From contig JAJEKV010000015.1 of assembly GCA_021234155.1 (NCBI GenBank), forward strand, positions 11,244,101 through 11,308,100: a stretch of DNA of 64,000 nt. Reading direction: 5' to 3'. A program made the translations under genes and the position numbers. Shown piece by piece: positions 10,885-22,424 of this stretch. Under the pieces are notes generated by a model. The model made no database searches. It saw nothing but the letters and a program-made list of their open reading frames with translations, and was not told the DNA's origin. This DNA comes from Isoetes taiwanensis. Lineage: Eukaryota; Streptophyta; Lycopodiopsida; Isoetales; Isoetaceae. Positions within the stretch are counted from its first letter, which is position 1; every line of letters begins with the position of its first letter.

Positions 10885-11570
10885 TAGCTAGTGTAAATTG
10901 ATTGTTGACTTCAAAATTGTTGACATACGCTTCACCAAACATGTTGGTCAATGAAAGTCAAACATGTAACAAAGGGGGTGATTCACACTTGTTGACTTGA
11001 AAATTGTTGTCTTACACAACAATGCCTTAACATAATGCATAGAATAGCATAGGTCAAAATTGTTGACTTACGCTTTACCAAATGCTTGGGGTTGATTCAC
11101 ACTTGTTGACTTGGAAATTGTTGACTTACACAATTTATGCCTTAACATAATGCATAGAATAGCATAGGTCAAAATTGTTAACTCATGCTTTACCAAATGC
11201 TTGGGGGTTATTCACACTTGTTGACTTGAAAATTGTTGACTCACGCTTTACGAAACATGTTGGTCAATGAAAGTAAAACTTTAGCTTAGGGGTGATTCAT
11301 ACTTGTTGACTTGAAAATTGTTGACTTAAGCTTTACCATGGTCAATAAAAGTCAAACATTTGCTTGGGGGTCATTCACACTTCTTGACTTGAAAGTTGTT
11401 GACTTACACAATTTATGCCTTAACATAATGCATAGAATATCATAGGTCAAAATTGTTATGCTTTACCAAATGCTTGGGGGTGATTCACACCTGTTGATTC
11501 ATTTGGCATTTGTTGATTTGGCAATTGTTGACTTGGTAACATGTGCAACATTTAATGCATGTGGGATATT
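10885..11570. repeat. Tandem repeat array with TTGTTGACTTG core
   Basis: About six imperfect units of roughly 115 bp. Each contains CACACTTGTTGACTTGAAAA, TTGTTGACTTAC(A/G)C, CTTTACCAAATGCTTGGGGG and, in some, the 'CCTTAACATAATGCATAGAA' block. TTGAC recurs many times, which is the core of the plant W-box. Whether that matters here is unknown. Confidence 0.85.
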
Positions 11571-12342
11571 TGAGGCCATTACTAAAAAAAAGGGTGGACG
11601 AGGATTACATCTAGAAAGGTCATGACATTCTGGCCTATAACTGAAGATTACAAGCCAGAGAGCCATTGTTGGGATTATCATGTTATATGATTATTCCTTA
11701 AGGGAAGTTGATAGCACTTTGCTCATACCTAAGGGTTATCATGTATTCAGGTTGAGGGACAAGCAGAAAGGCAGTTTGATCTTCATGAGTAACATAGTTG
11801 AAGAATGAAGAATAGAGTTTGCATTAAGTCCAAAGATTACACATGTGGTGAGTTAATTATTAAGCTATATTTGTTTCAATGGTTCAATGGTTTGAGGGCA
11901 TAGAATGATTCAAATGCATGTGGGATATTGATATACAAAAACTCTGTTGACCTCGAAAACGTGAGCACGTCTGTGGGATATTTTGTATGGCAGAAAAGAG
12001 AAAATAGCAAGACCAAGAATGCTGCCGTGCCGAGTTGGGTACACCGCCTGATCATGTTTATATAACAGAGATAAGATTGAAGGAGTTGCCATGGTGTGGA
12101 GACAGTGCAATCGGCTAGTGTAATCGAGTGCTTGGGCTCTCGGGGCAAATCATAAAGGATATGAATGTGAATGCTACAGTAATATAATCATATCCATTTG
12201 AACAATGCTGACTATCCATTTGAGCCCACTATAACGGGAACTGCATATCAGAGAATTATAAAGTTCTTTAAACGTTTGTGGTGTTCATAAACACCAAATT
12301 ACAATAAAAAAGGGATCTAATATTAAAAAAACATACAACAGT
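11571..12342. other. No supportable gene
   Basis: Only short unlinked open frames. This is the 3' flank of the minus-strand gene that ends at 12343. Confidence 0.4.
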
Positions 12343-14723
12343 TTAGGACAAGTCCATGGTCTTTAGTACCTCCAACACTTTTGTGCTTTTCTCGTCATAC
12401 TGATTTCGAAAATGCACAGACCTCTGTACATAAGCAATTACGTTCACTTCTGTTATTAGCTTCTCCAAGTAAGGTACCATAGTCTTCAACAGGTAATCAC
12501 CATCATTTATATCAGGCACGAAGGACCTTGGTGTGATGCAGGAATCTGCATTATTCTTAAAATTCACGTACCTGTAAGGATCAATCAGCAAAGTTGTCCT
12601 CATGCTAAATTCTGGACATTTCTCATAAACTTTTGTGAGTTTTTTGATGTAGCAAGAAGTTCCTCCTTTCATTTTCAAAGGTTGCACCATCCATTTGAAA
12701 AGAAACTTATCCACTAGGACTGAGGCATAAAAGACCTCAGGCAGCTAATCACTGAGTGATTGGAAGACCATATACCAACAGCAAAATGTTCGGTGACGAA
12801 TTGCATGAACTTTTCTGCCCCTGGCCTGACAGCAAGAACCTCTTTTCTTGATGGAAGAAGTTGGACACCTTCCACCACATCAGGTACTGCTTTAGCCTTT
12901 TTGAAAACCTTGTACAGGAAATCCTCTGGCTCAATAACCAAAAGCTTCTTGCCAACAACACTAGCACTGTGCAATGATACCTATTAGAGAAATTATATCA
13001 GTACAACAGGCAGAAAGAAACACACTAGAATCACCTTAGTTTCTTAGTTATTGATTTGGATGGAGCTCATTTGTTGGAGAAAACCTGCTTGGAATTATTC
13101 TTAGAAGGAAATTCTCCAACTGATGCCAAATCAGTTTCTTCCTCTGTGATCGTCTTCTCCACAATGTCAGCACGTTTGTCCAAATTGGAAACATAATCAT
13201 CTACATTCTTCAACACTGCTTCACATTCTTCATCTATTACTTGCACAGCATTGTCTTCAATTCTGTTAGAAATGTCAACTATAGAGTTTGAAATATTCAA
13301 ACTTGAGCCTGCATCATTCAAATTATCAAACTAAATAAGTACTTATAGAAGAAAAATCCAAAGTAGTTATACTTCACAAGAATAACTTACTTTTCAGTCT
13401 TTTACAACTATTACTTTGTTCAACATTGTCTCTCTTCAAGTTTGGGCTTGTGGAAGATAATAAAGTGCAATCTTCAATGGATTGCATAATTATATCAGGC
13501 TCCTCCAAATCAACAGGTGTGCTTAATGATGGATCTTGAGTGCATTCAATGGACTACACTGTACTATAATTGGGAGCAGATTCCAATGCAGATCTACATG
13601 GAAGTCCAATGGACCTGAACCAATTATGAGGCATCTGGCTCTCACAAGAGGGACGAGTTGATCTCTTTGAGAAACATATGTAAGCGCAAATTGGATGAAA
13701 ACTGTGCATGCAATGTGCAACAATGGCTGAGACACAAAGTGGGTCATAGGCATATGTACAGAAAGAACAACTTTGTAATTTTGCAAATGCTACGGTAGAG
13801 AATGTTGGATGTTCCAAAAATGGAAGGTTGAGTTGCAGTCCAGACATCTTATTTAGAGATGAAGCTATTTCATTCAACTTCTCCAGCCTTGGTTGGAGTC
13901 TATGTTCGTCGTCTTCTGCCTGTTTAAAAATAAAAAAAATGATGAAGCAGAAAGAATAATTATTGAGCACTATGTAATTGCAAAGGTCATTAGCAATTAC
14001 CTCTTTGTGAATTTCCTCCATACTCTTGTATGCTGTTGTCGCCTCCAAAAGTTCCTTTTCCTTGGAAACCAGCATTGACGACAGGAATGTAATGACACTG
14101 GAGTGCTCATACCTGGCCTTTGCTGCTTCAATTTGCTGTTTTGCAGCATCCACCTCATAACTGCACTTCTTCCACAACTTCCTTTTTTCCTTCATTTCAC
14201 TGGCTGCACTTTTAACTCTAAAATTCAAGTCATCCTTCTGCTTATCTAAGCCAGCAATCAAGGAGTTGATGACAGAATAATCCACTACACAATGAACAAC
14301 ATTTGTATGAGGAAATGAGGGCTCATACTCACCTTCTTTCTCAACCTTAGCTGTAACACTTTTCTTCGTTTTAACCACAAATGACTGCCAGTTAATCTTT
14401 TGTCCTCTCACATGCAAAGTGAATGCCCGTGCAAAAAACTTCCCAATCTCTCCAACACAAACATCAGTTCTTTGGTAACATCTTCTGTAGATGTTCATAA
14501 ACTGATCTACAAATAGTGGATTCATTCGACTAGACTTATAAATTTGCTTGGTACCCACCAGTTTTACACAGCCAAATATTTTGCTTATCTCATCTTCAGC
14601 CACATCTGCCTTTCTTACATCTGAAGAGGTCATGCCCTCAGAAGGCAACACAGATGTGTCAAACATCCTCCTTGCTTCCTCTTCGTCTATGGTCACTTTA
14701 GGTTGAGTTTTCTTTGTTGCCAT
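12343..14723 (-). pseudogene. Coiled-coil / RING-like / FCP1-NIF-like HAD gene with degenerate catalytic motifs
   Basis: The start MATKKTQPKVTIDEEEARRM (14723) opens a conserved N-terminal region. A Lys/Glu-rich coiled coil follows (about 14260-14010), then a 78-nt in-frame intron (about 14000-13922) and a RING-like cluster CSFCTYAYDPLC...HCMHSFHPIC...CFSK with PHNWFRSIG (about 13770-13610). The C-terminal exons match the FCP1/NLI-interacting-factor fold: KKLLVIEPEDFLYKVF, RPGAEKFMQFVTEHFAVGIW (about 12830-12770), CYIKKLTKVYEKCPEFS, TTLLIDPYRY and LVPYLEKL-like. The catalytic DxDxT is replaced by VIEPEDF and the usual DDSP by IDPYRY, so it would be a pseudo-phosphatase. A TAG at about 13554-13556 and a frameshift near 12720 break the frame. 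It faces the transposase at 4.1-9.3 kb and is probably an accessory gene of the same element (inference). Confidence 0.65.
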
Positions 14724-14749
14724 TCTATCCCTGCACCAGCTTTGAAATT

Positions 14750-15300
14750 ATGTATCACTAGAAGTTCTTCATTGTGTCTGCAAAAAATTAAACCAATCCA
14801 AATCATAGCACTAACTATCCTGAATAGTACTAACTCTAAGAGCTTAGCAATGAACTGCTACTTTTTCCAAATAATTACTAATTGTCATGAACACCAATTA
14901 CCTTGGGCCTACTGTCTGCAAAATAGCAAATGCTTAGCATGTCATGCTAAATAGCAGCTAACTCTTTCTAACTTAGCACTGAACTTCATCTTCTTAGCAA
15001 CCGCCGCTAATAACAATTTGAGCCTGCAAGTGTAGCACAAAATTCGCGTTCTTAATGTAACCTGCTACTTAGCAAATGTTGCCTGCAAACATAGCACGAA
15101 ATCACTAAGTAACTCGGGTACACAGCACATACTAACTAGCAAGTACTGCCTGCAAGACATAGTACCAATATAACCTGTTAGCATAATTTGCTAACTGATT
15201 GTCTGTAAACATAGTACCAAATGCTAAACTCGTTAGCATCAACTTACTGAACTTGCACGACCAAACATTACTAAGCTGTATTTTCTGCTGATACCAAGCC
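14750..15300. promoter_or_regulatory. 5' region of the NIF-like gene crowded with TTAGCAC / TTAGCAA / GCTAA words
   Basis: A dozen or more short words such as TTAGCACTAACT, CTTAGCACTGAAC, CTTAGCAAATG, TAGCACGAAATCACTA and GTTAGCAT occur in about 500 bp directly upstream of the start at 14723. They are the same family as those in the intron of transposase 1. I infer a control or recognition region of that element. Confidence 0.45.
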
Positions 15301-15514
15301 CAAAAAATTCTCCACACCTGGAATGCAATCCTCCACACCTGCTACATTAATCTTTGTCTTCAATATAGAAGCATGAAATATAATAGAATGAAACCATTTC
15401 CACATTATTTACCATTCCCAAAGATTTGTCAACAAAGATTAGATGCTTACCACTAAAACAACTTTTCTTGAGTCTGGAAAATTGTTCAGATGAGCAATTT
15501 GATCCGAGCTCTTT

Positions 15515-15800
15515 ACAAAGAAGGGTAATGGGATCTCGATTGTCTGGCAATCGATTGTTTAGAATGATACAAATAACCGAATTCGATAATTACTGCTGTG
15601 GAAGCAGCACAGTCACAGCAATTTACTCTGGCCCGTTAACCAAGCAGGGAAATGGGATCTCGATTGGGGATTTTGTTGAATCTAATGACTGGCAATTGTT
15701 TAGAATGGTATAAATAACGGATTTCGATAATTACTGCTGTAGGAGCAATACAGTCACAGCAATTTGATCCGGCCAGTTAACCAAGCAATGTACGGGGATC
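15515..15800. repeat. Tandem duplication, ~147-bp period
   Basis: Two copies share AATGGGATCTCGATTG, TTGTTTAGAATG(A/G)TA(C/T)AAATA, CGATAATTACTGCTGT, CAGTCACAGCAATTT and CC(C/A)GTTAACCAAGCA. A third partial copy (GGGGATCTCGATGGGG) ends the array. It is non-coding. Confidence 0.85.
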
Positions 15801-16099
15801 TCGATGGGGAGCAGCTATGTTTCTGAATCCGATCCAAGAAACTCCAAGAAAGTAGGAAATGGGGAAAGGTTCAACGGTTTAGGATCCCATGGGCGGGATT
15901 TAGTGCTAAAATAAAATTTAAAAATTCAGTTAAACCCCCTTAATTAGCGCTATTATTTAGGGCTAAAAATGGCGTCATTTATGCCACCCGTAGCGTGCGA
16001 GGACCCCTTGTTGTTTTACTCACTTACATTTGTAGGCTACCTATTTTAGAATCATTAATGTGAGACACGCACTTACACCATGAATTATTGCCTTGAGCA

Positions 16100-17760
16100 C
16101 TAACAACCATCTTGCATAGTGGTTAAAGTGCCTAGGCAAGACTTTTTGCACCTGCTCCAAGACATTCCAGGTCATTCTTACATCTTGTATAGAGAACATG
16201 CTCTACCAAAGCCCTGAACAAGTGCACTTGATGGGCCCAGACATAGAACTCTGCTTACTGTTTTTCTATTTTGTATATCCTTATAGCCTGCTATCTGCGC
16301 AACGGAATGGAAGTGTTCAGTATGTGCTAGAAGGGAACTCTACTTGTAAATACTTGTAAGTGGGTGCTACCTCCACATTTTGGCTCTGGCAAGTGAAGGA
16401 GATGGAGGTCTGGGTTAGCGTGAGGATACCACCTTAGTCTTGGCCAAATTAACCCCATGCCAATAGCCTGACAGAAAGTATCCAGGGCATCCAAATGATG
16501 ATGTATATCATCTGGAGTATAGGCTGAGAGGTCCGCATCCTCAGCATATATGAATTTCCTGATTACTTGGTGCAAAAGCTGAGTTCTGTCTCCCCCATGT
16601 TCAAAAAGCCAACTTGGGCTTTCTTTTCCTTGAGAAACGTGCGATACTGTCGGATCGCAGGCGTGCAATGACCTATTGAATTCAGCATTTAAGCTTCCTA
16701 CATTTGTCATCAAACCATTGGTTCCGAGGAAAGGTTGTAGCCCCCAAGAGCCTCCGTGGGCAGTTTCTCCCATAGCATCTATTGGTAGCAGTCATAAGCA
16801 CATTGATCCATTGGGTAGTCTGTTACTAGAGCGTGAAAAGCTGCAGTATTTCTTCTAGGTGGAGTATTTCTTCTAGGTTGGATGTGATTATCTGGATGTA
16901 GGTCTCTACGTGGTCATAATATAAATGCAACTGAGGTATGTGGAGTGTTAGATCACTAGAGATTCCAACAATCCACTAATCCAACAGCAGAAAAAAGAGG
17001 TTGGTGATAGGAATCCACTTCTTCATTTCTACTATCTTTGCCAATGGAAAGGTTGATAACTGAATGCAAGTCCTAGTTTACCACCAACATATAATCCACG
17101 ACGTTGGAGCTGCCCCCTTAGTTTTCCTGCCTTAGATGCTAGAGAACGACTACTACGCTAGACTATTGCAAATGACCAAGTCAAAGATGTTGCACACATC
17201 AGAAGAAACTGCTTAATCTAGTGGGTTCTGTCATCTGATGCCCATGGCCAAGCCCTCTATGCGGCCAAGTCCTCTCCGCCAAAGGGTGAAATTTCCTTAG
17301 CTATTCTATCCTCTATGTGCATTGAAGTCTCCAAGCAACATGACGCTGCTCAACTGTTTGTGCTGCTATATGTCACCATATAGATTGACATACGCATCCA
17401 GCATATCCAAATCTGAGTGAGAGTGATAGAAGTTACATTTTGCATGTCGGAAGTAGTATGTTGCCACAAAGAGGGGGTTGCCACTGCAATTCTACACTCC
17501 TACCCACAGGTAATAATGTGTGTCCATCTTGTGTGGGGAGAATGACGGTGCCAAGTCTGTTTGATAGTAGGCGATACCCCCATGACTTCGCTTGCATGTG
17601 CACTTACTAAAGAATAGCCCAAGAGATCTAGCTAGCTTGTGCTCTGCATGCTCCCATAAGGAAGATGAAATCCATATCTGCATCTCCTTTCTGCTAAGAG
17701 AAGCCTCTATAGTTCCACGAGATCATACGTAAGCACATTTTCTATTTGTGGGTGGTAGAT
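16100..17760 (-). mobile_element. LINE (non-LTR retrotransposon) relic, minus strand
   Basis: Read on the minus strand, 17760-16980 holds endonuclease/exonuclease/phosphatase remnants, including FHPLAERTWPHRGLGHGHQM and SNVVDYMLVV. 16773-16327 holds a reverse-transcriptase palm remnant, KFIYAEDADLSAY, PDDIHHHLDALDTFCQAIGM, where YAED replaces the catalytic YADD. Multiple stops and frameshifts show it is dead. The 5'-to-3' order (endonuclease, then RT) is normal for plant LINEs. Confidence 0.75.
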
Positions 17761-17854
17761 CCTGTCATAGAACTACGCAAAAGCATAGGAAAATACGCGA
17801 GAAAAATGCAAAGAATACGCTGGAACACTAGAAATACATGATAGCTTAGGGCAG

Positions 17855-18459
17855 CAGTGTTGTAACATACGTAGCATATCGTACGCGTACAATACGTATT
17901 CTACGTATTTTTAAAGTACTCTATATTTTGTTAAGAAATACTTAGAATATGTATTTTAAAGATAAAATACGTAGCTTCCAAAAATTTTAAAAACCTGGTC
18001 TGCTTCCAAAAATTGCTCTTCAGACCTACTAATCTTTAACTGCAATGGAATGACAGAGCATTTGCCCAACCAGAATGCGGCCCATTTGATCCACAGAGGT
18101 CGAAATTTCAGAGCATTGAACTGGAGAACCGCCACTCAGTTGCTTGAGGTCGAAATCAGTCTAGCCATGGCCGAAATCAGTCTAGCCATGCCTTATGCTT
18201 AGAAAAAATAAGGTTAGAACAGGTTAGAAACAAGAATCGATCGGATGGAAGGTCACGGCGCATACCTAAACCCTAGCACTGTTTTTTTGTTACAGATTAT
18301 CGAAACCCTATTCCAATAGTAATTAGAAAAGTTAAAAATAAAAAACGTTTGGGGGGTTAAAAAATTTTGGCCATTCAAAAACGTAGAATACGTTTTAAAT
18401 ATGTACGCGTATTCTAAAACATATTTATTGCGTAGAATACGCATTTTTTAACAACACTG
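17855..18459. mobile_element. hAT-like MITE (about 605 bp)
   Basis: The ends are CAGTGTTGT (17855) and ACAACACTG (18459), inverted. Subterminal inverted blocks are built on TACGTATTCTACG / CGTAGAATACG and ACGCGTA. CAGTGTTGTNAAA is typical of hAT-superfamily ends. The element is flanked directly by GCAG on both sides; the expected 8-bp hAT duplication is not seen, so the superfamily call is tentative. Confidence 0.6.
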
Positions 18460-18479
18460 GCAGAGTACAAGAGCTTGAG

Positions 18480-19120
18480 ACAAAAGGCTCAAGACTGACG
18501 TTGGATGGGAATGGTTCAACAAGAACGAGGCTCCTCTATATATTTCTAAACCAATGGTTCAAATTGCGCCACTCCAATGAATGAGATCCTCGCCAAGTGT
18601 CGCACATGCACATAGGCCTTGGAATGTTCAAGAACCTCTTGGAAGCTACTGTGCATATGAGGAATATGCAAGAGAATGTCTTTAACGAGTATTGGTAGTT
18701 CACTCGGCAAATGTGCGCGACTTGCAACTAGAAAGTTGCGAGTTTTAGCTTAGCCTTGTACAACTATCTTTTTGCATCCGTGTGACGACCAGATTTGTTT
18801 ATGCGAGTACAACATATATATGGTCGTCGCACCATCCCCCTCCTATGACGGTGGCGAGTCTCAAAAGATGTAGCTTAGTACTTGACCTTGGCTTGCCCGG
18901 GTAATGCTTATGGAACTATGCAATATTATCATGGGCATTGGTAAGATTTCTCGGCATGTTCCCAGATGCGATCACTTGTAGAATATCCTTCCCAATCAAC
19001 AAAGTAATAGAGTTGTCGACAAAGAAACTTAGAGTCCAAAATCCCTCGAACCTCGAACTGCTCATGATCATCAACTTCCACTGGCGAAGGCGGCGGAGGG
19101 ACATGACCATAGAAGGAGTT
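18480..19120 (-). mobile_element. Chromovirus (Ty3/gypsy) 3' fragment with chromodomain and LTR-like tail
   Basis: Minus-strand 19107-18929 is open and encodes a chromodomain: PVEVDDHEQFEVRGILDSKF, then LYYFVDWEGYSTSDRIWEHA. This is the usual C-terminus of chromovirus integrase, which reads histone marks for targeting. The downstream 18860-18480 matches 32690-32450, where it lies upstream of a gypsy pol, so it is probably LTR sequence of the same family. The rest of the element is missing. Confidence 0.75.
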
Positions 19121-19514
19121 AGATACGCCATATTTTATGGAAAATATGCCATCCGCACCATATTTTGCGCCATTTTTGTTAACAAAAGTACTTGAAACAA
19201 AAAACCCAATGAATTGTTTTCGTCCGTCCCCCTATTAACCTACTATGGAACAGAGTTGCAAGAGAACGAACACAACTAGAGACCGAATCGAAGTCATCGA
19301 ACTACATAGCCGGATCAAGAACACAGGTCGAGCTTGTAGAGGGCGGACTATTGATGGTTGTTTGCCTAAGCAAGGTCTGAACCAGGTTAGTAGAACAAGA
19401 ATAAGACATTCCACTTACATTTGCAACCAGTTTTGTGTTCAAATCTCTGCCTACTAAGTCTGAACCTGAAAATCATAGACAATTTGATTCTGAAACCAAG
19501 CTAACAGAGTTGCA
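19121..19514. other. No supportable gene
   Basis: This is degenerate sequence next to the chromovirus fragment. I see no domain. Confidence 0.35.
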
Positions 19515-19550
19515 TTTGAAACGGGAGTGTTGCACAACTCCCGTTTCAAA
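19515..19550. repeat. 36-bp palindrome
   Basis: TTTGAAACGGGAG ... CTCCCGTTTCAAA flank a short loop; the arms are exact over 13 bp. It lies just beyond the 3' end of the ParB-methyltransferase gene and could be a terminator-like hairpin or an element end. No partner was found past 27.8 kb. Confidence 0.75.
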
Positions 19551-21344
19551 GATTCCCTGTTAAAAACACAACATGATCCAGAAAGTGATCTTTTTGGGCT
19601 GAGGTTGAGATTCTTCAATAGTTCAATTTTTTTTTACCCTAATTTTGGCACCTCATGCAGGGGAGAACTTGTTTTTGTAAAAGAACATACTTGAAAAGAG
19701 CAAATTTTAGAAATGCAATGTAAATCTATCAAAGTATTACAAAAAAAACCATCATTTGTGGGATGAAAAAAATATATATATTTCAGATATTTTGGTAACA
19801 CATCAATTTTGGTAATAATAATAATAATTTGTTAGTCAGTTTTGAATTCAAAGGTCCAAGATATACTCGTCATCACCCTTCTTGCTTGTCTCAGGCTCTT
19901 CTTTTGTTGTCGACTGCTGCTTGTCCGGTGAAGTAACCCGTTCTTCTTCAACTTTGTCTTCTGGATTAACAACTGGAGCAACTTCTTTTAGCTCTACAAA
20001 ATCAACCTCTTCGTCAACAGAGCTCGTCAGAGGTGGCTGAATCTCTGATGATGTCATCTTGGCATAATCAGATGAGGATTTGGCGCCTAGCTCTTGATTC
20101 TCATCAGGAAGGTTTGGTAAGACAGCCAATCTCATCTTAATGAAGTTCACAGCCTCCTTGTCTATGTCCACAGCCACACAATTTTGGCCCTTCTTGAGTG
20201 CACAAGCAATGGTGGTACCAGAGCCAGAGAACGCATCAAGCACCCAATCTCCTGGATGAGAAAATATGTCAATGAGATGGTTGATGAGTTTTTGGGGCTT
20301 CTGATAGTGGTTCACAATTCTGCGCTGTGCACTCGGGTCTTGCAGCTTCTGTAACTAAAACTGCAGGAAACTCTAAAACATTTGAGAAGTCAGTGCAGGC
20401 AGAAGTGTTGAAATGCTCCATGGTCCTCTTGCCATCGAAGCTCCAATAACCAACGTGCATATATTCCACTTTGCTTAACAGCCTGGGGCCTCCACCATGA
20501 TAATTTATATTCGTTTTGTACCTTCAAGAGAAAGGGCATTGGTCAGCAACTAAAGAAAATAACAAGTAGTGTATTCCAAAATACAAAGCGTACCAGACTA
20601 AGTTCTCGTAACCAGCTTGGTCAGGAGATCCAAAGTGATTTTTGAAGTGGGCTTCGACAAGACCAACTTTTGCATCTTGGAGTGAAATACCACTAACCGC
20701 CGTGTCTAGTCAGAGTGATCTTCATTAAGCCTTTTATGAATTCATTGAAATCCGCGATGCTTAAAAGGGACGCCATCGTATCGACCGCCTTTAATCTTGA
20801 AGCCGTGGGGAATGTCAGCAATGATTAGCGTGAAATCTTGTGGCTTCACACTCGCTACAAGCTTGGTGCGATCCCCATGTACAATTGAGTAAAGATTGTT
20901 TTGGTCAAATAAAGTAAACATTTCATAGTCCGTTTCTGCGACCTCTACAACCAGACCTTTCGCCAAAGTTCTTTCTTCCCGAGAGCAATCCTTACCAGTG
21001 CATGAAACCTTCACGGTAGGTCCTTGTTTTTCTTCTTACTCTGCAAAAACCACAAAATAATTAGAACATTTACAAATCTACGCTACCTAACGCTTCAAAA
21101 GCAAAGCTTACCCCGACCTTCAAAATTTGGAGCCGTCTTGAACAATTCTCTGTCGGCCGAGGTAGCAATAGGATAAAGCTCCTTGCACCGTTCCCATGTT
21201 TGCACATTCAATTGTTCCATCAAACATGTTTGACATGTAATGACGTTCTTCTGGCTGCAACATCCAAACCAAGAATTACATCAGGGACACGTCTACAGAA
21301 GAACTTTATCGCAATCACAAAACAACACGACATCAAACAAGAAA

Positions 21345-21504
21345 AGCCAAAGTGTATTCCGGAATACACTTTGGCTTCAACAGTAAGGCCAAAGTGTATT
21401 CTGGAATACACTTTGGCTTCAACAGTAAGGCCAAAGTGTATTCCGAAATACACTTTGGCTTTAACAGTAAAGCCAAAGTGTATTCCGGAATACACTTTGG
21501 CTTT
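21345..21504. repeat. Palindrome array in intron 4 of ParB-methyltransferase 1 (4 units)
   Basis: Four ~32-bp near-perfect palindromes (AAAGTGTATTCC / GGAATACACTTT extended by GCC..GGC) are separated by TTCAACAGTAAG-like spacers, period about 42 bp. The centres vary (CCGG, CTGG, CCGA). The array lies wholly within the intron between 21561 and 21254. Confidence 0.95.
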
Positions 21505-22424
21505 GCTTTAGTGCTGTACACAGCATTGACACAAAAGACTAAACTTTCTTAAAGACTTACTTGTGCAACTCCTTCGACATTTCTTCTAAAGTAAATTCCT
21601 TGTCCACAACCTTCTGCAGTAACATTTCTAACAACAGAATGTCTGTAAATCCTTGAAGCTCCCTCCAGACAGTGATAGTCATTTCTTTTTTTGGAACATT
21701 GGATCCCTTTTTCTTGTCTGTTACTTTGCCCTTACTTTTGAGGTCTCCGCGCTCGAACATATTAAAAATTTCGTTTTGCAAATCCCAAATCTAAACATAG
21801 TAACAAGTGGCGTTAGCACAATGTATTCTGGAATAAAATGCTGGGACTAGCTACTTGAACTAAAATGCGGACATACCCTTCCTTCTCTAAACGCAAGCTG
21901 GAACCAGTTGTCATGGGCAATAAGAGAGGTCCTTTTGTTGTCCTCGTCGTACTTTAGACAACACTCTACGGCACACACCTCTTTGAGTTCCAAGGAGTAA
22001 GCTGGCTTCTTTAGGTCGTCGCCATATTTTTCTTTAAATATAAGAAATTCTCTGTGCATAAACCTTATTTTGTCCACGAAGCTCATCTTCAACTTGTACT
22101 CGTTGTCCGCATTGTGTGTGTTGGCAACGATCTTAGCTTCTTCGTCGGTAAGGCCACAATATACTGCACAAAGAACCGTCAGATACCTAGCGTTGAACTT
22201 CTCCTTGTACAGTTGCCTCCTTGCTTTAAAGCTGTGGTTCCCCCCAACACATAATGCGTGTAGGTGTCCGCATTTTCCTTGTCATACTGGGCGGGGTCAA
22301 TGCACTGTTCCCTGTCAACTAGCACAACTATAGGAGCTACATGAGCATACGGATTGCTCCTAATCCTGTCCTTCAAGCAGGGAATAAATTACTAATCGCA
22401 TATTTCTTATTAGCCAGAATGACT

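Noticed and set aside
13554-13556. Programmed read-through at the TAG of the NIF-like gene
   Set aside because: A second lesion (frameshift near 12720) is present in the same gene, so decay is the simpler explanation.
17855-18459. 8-bp hAT target-site duplication
   Set aside because: The 8 bp on each side do not match (TAGGGCAG against GCAGAGTA); only GCAG is shared, so I left the superfamily open.
19848-20315. Bacterial contamination as the source of the methyltransferase
   Set aside because: The gene has several GT-AG introns joined in phase, sits among plant-type retroelements and occurs more than once in the window.
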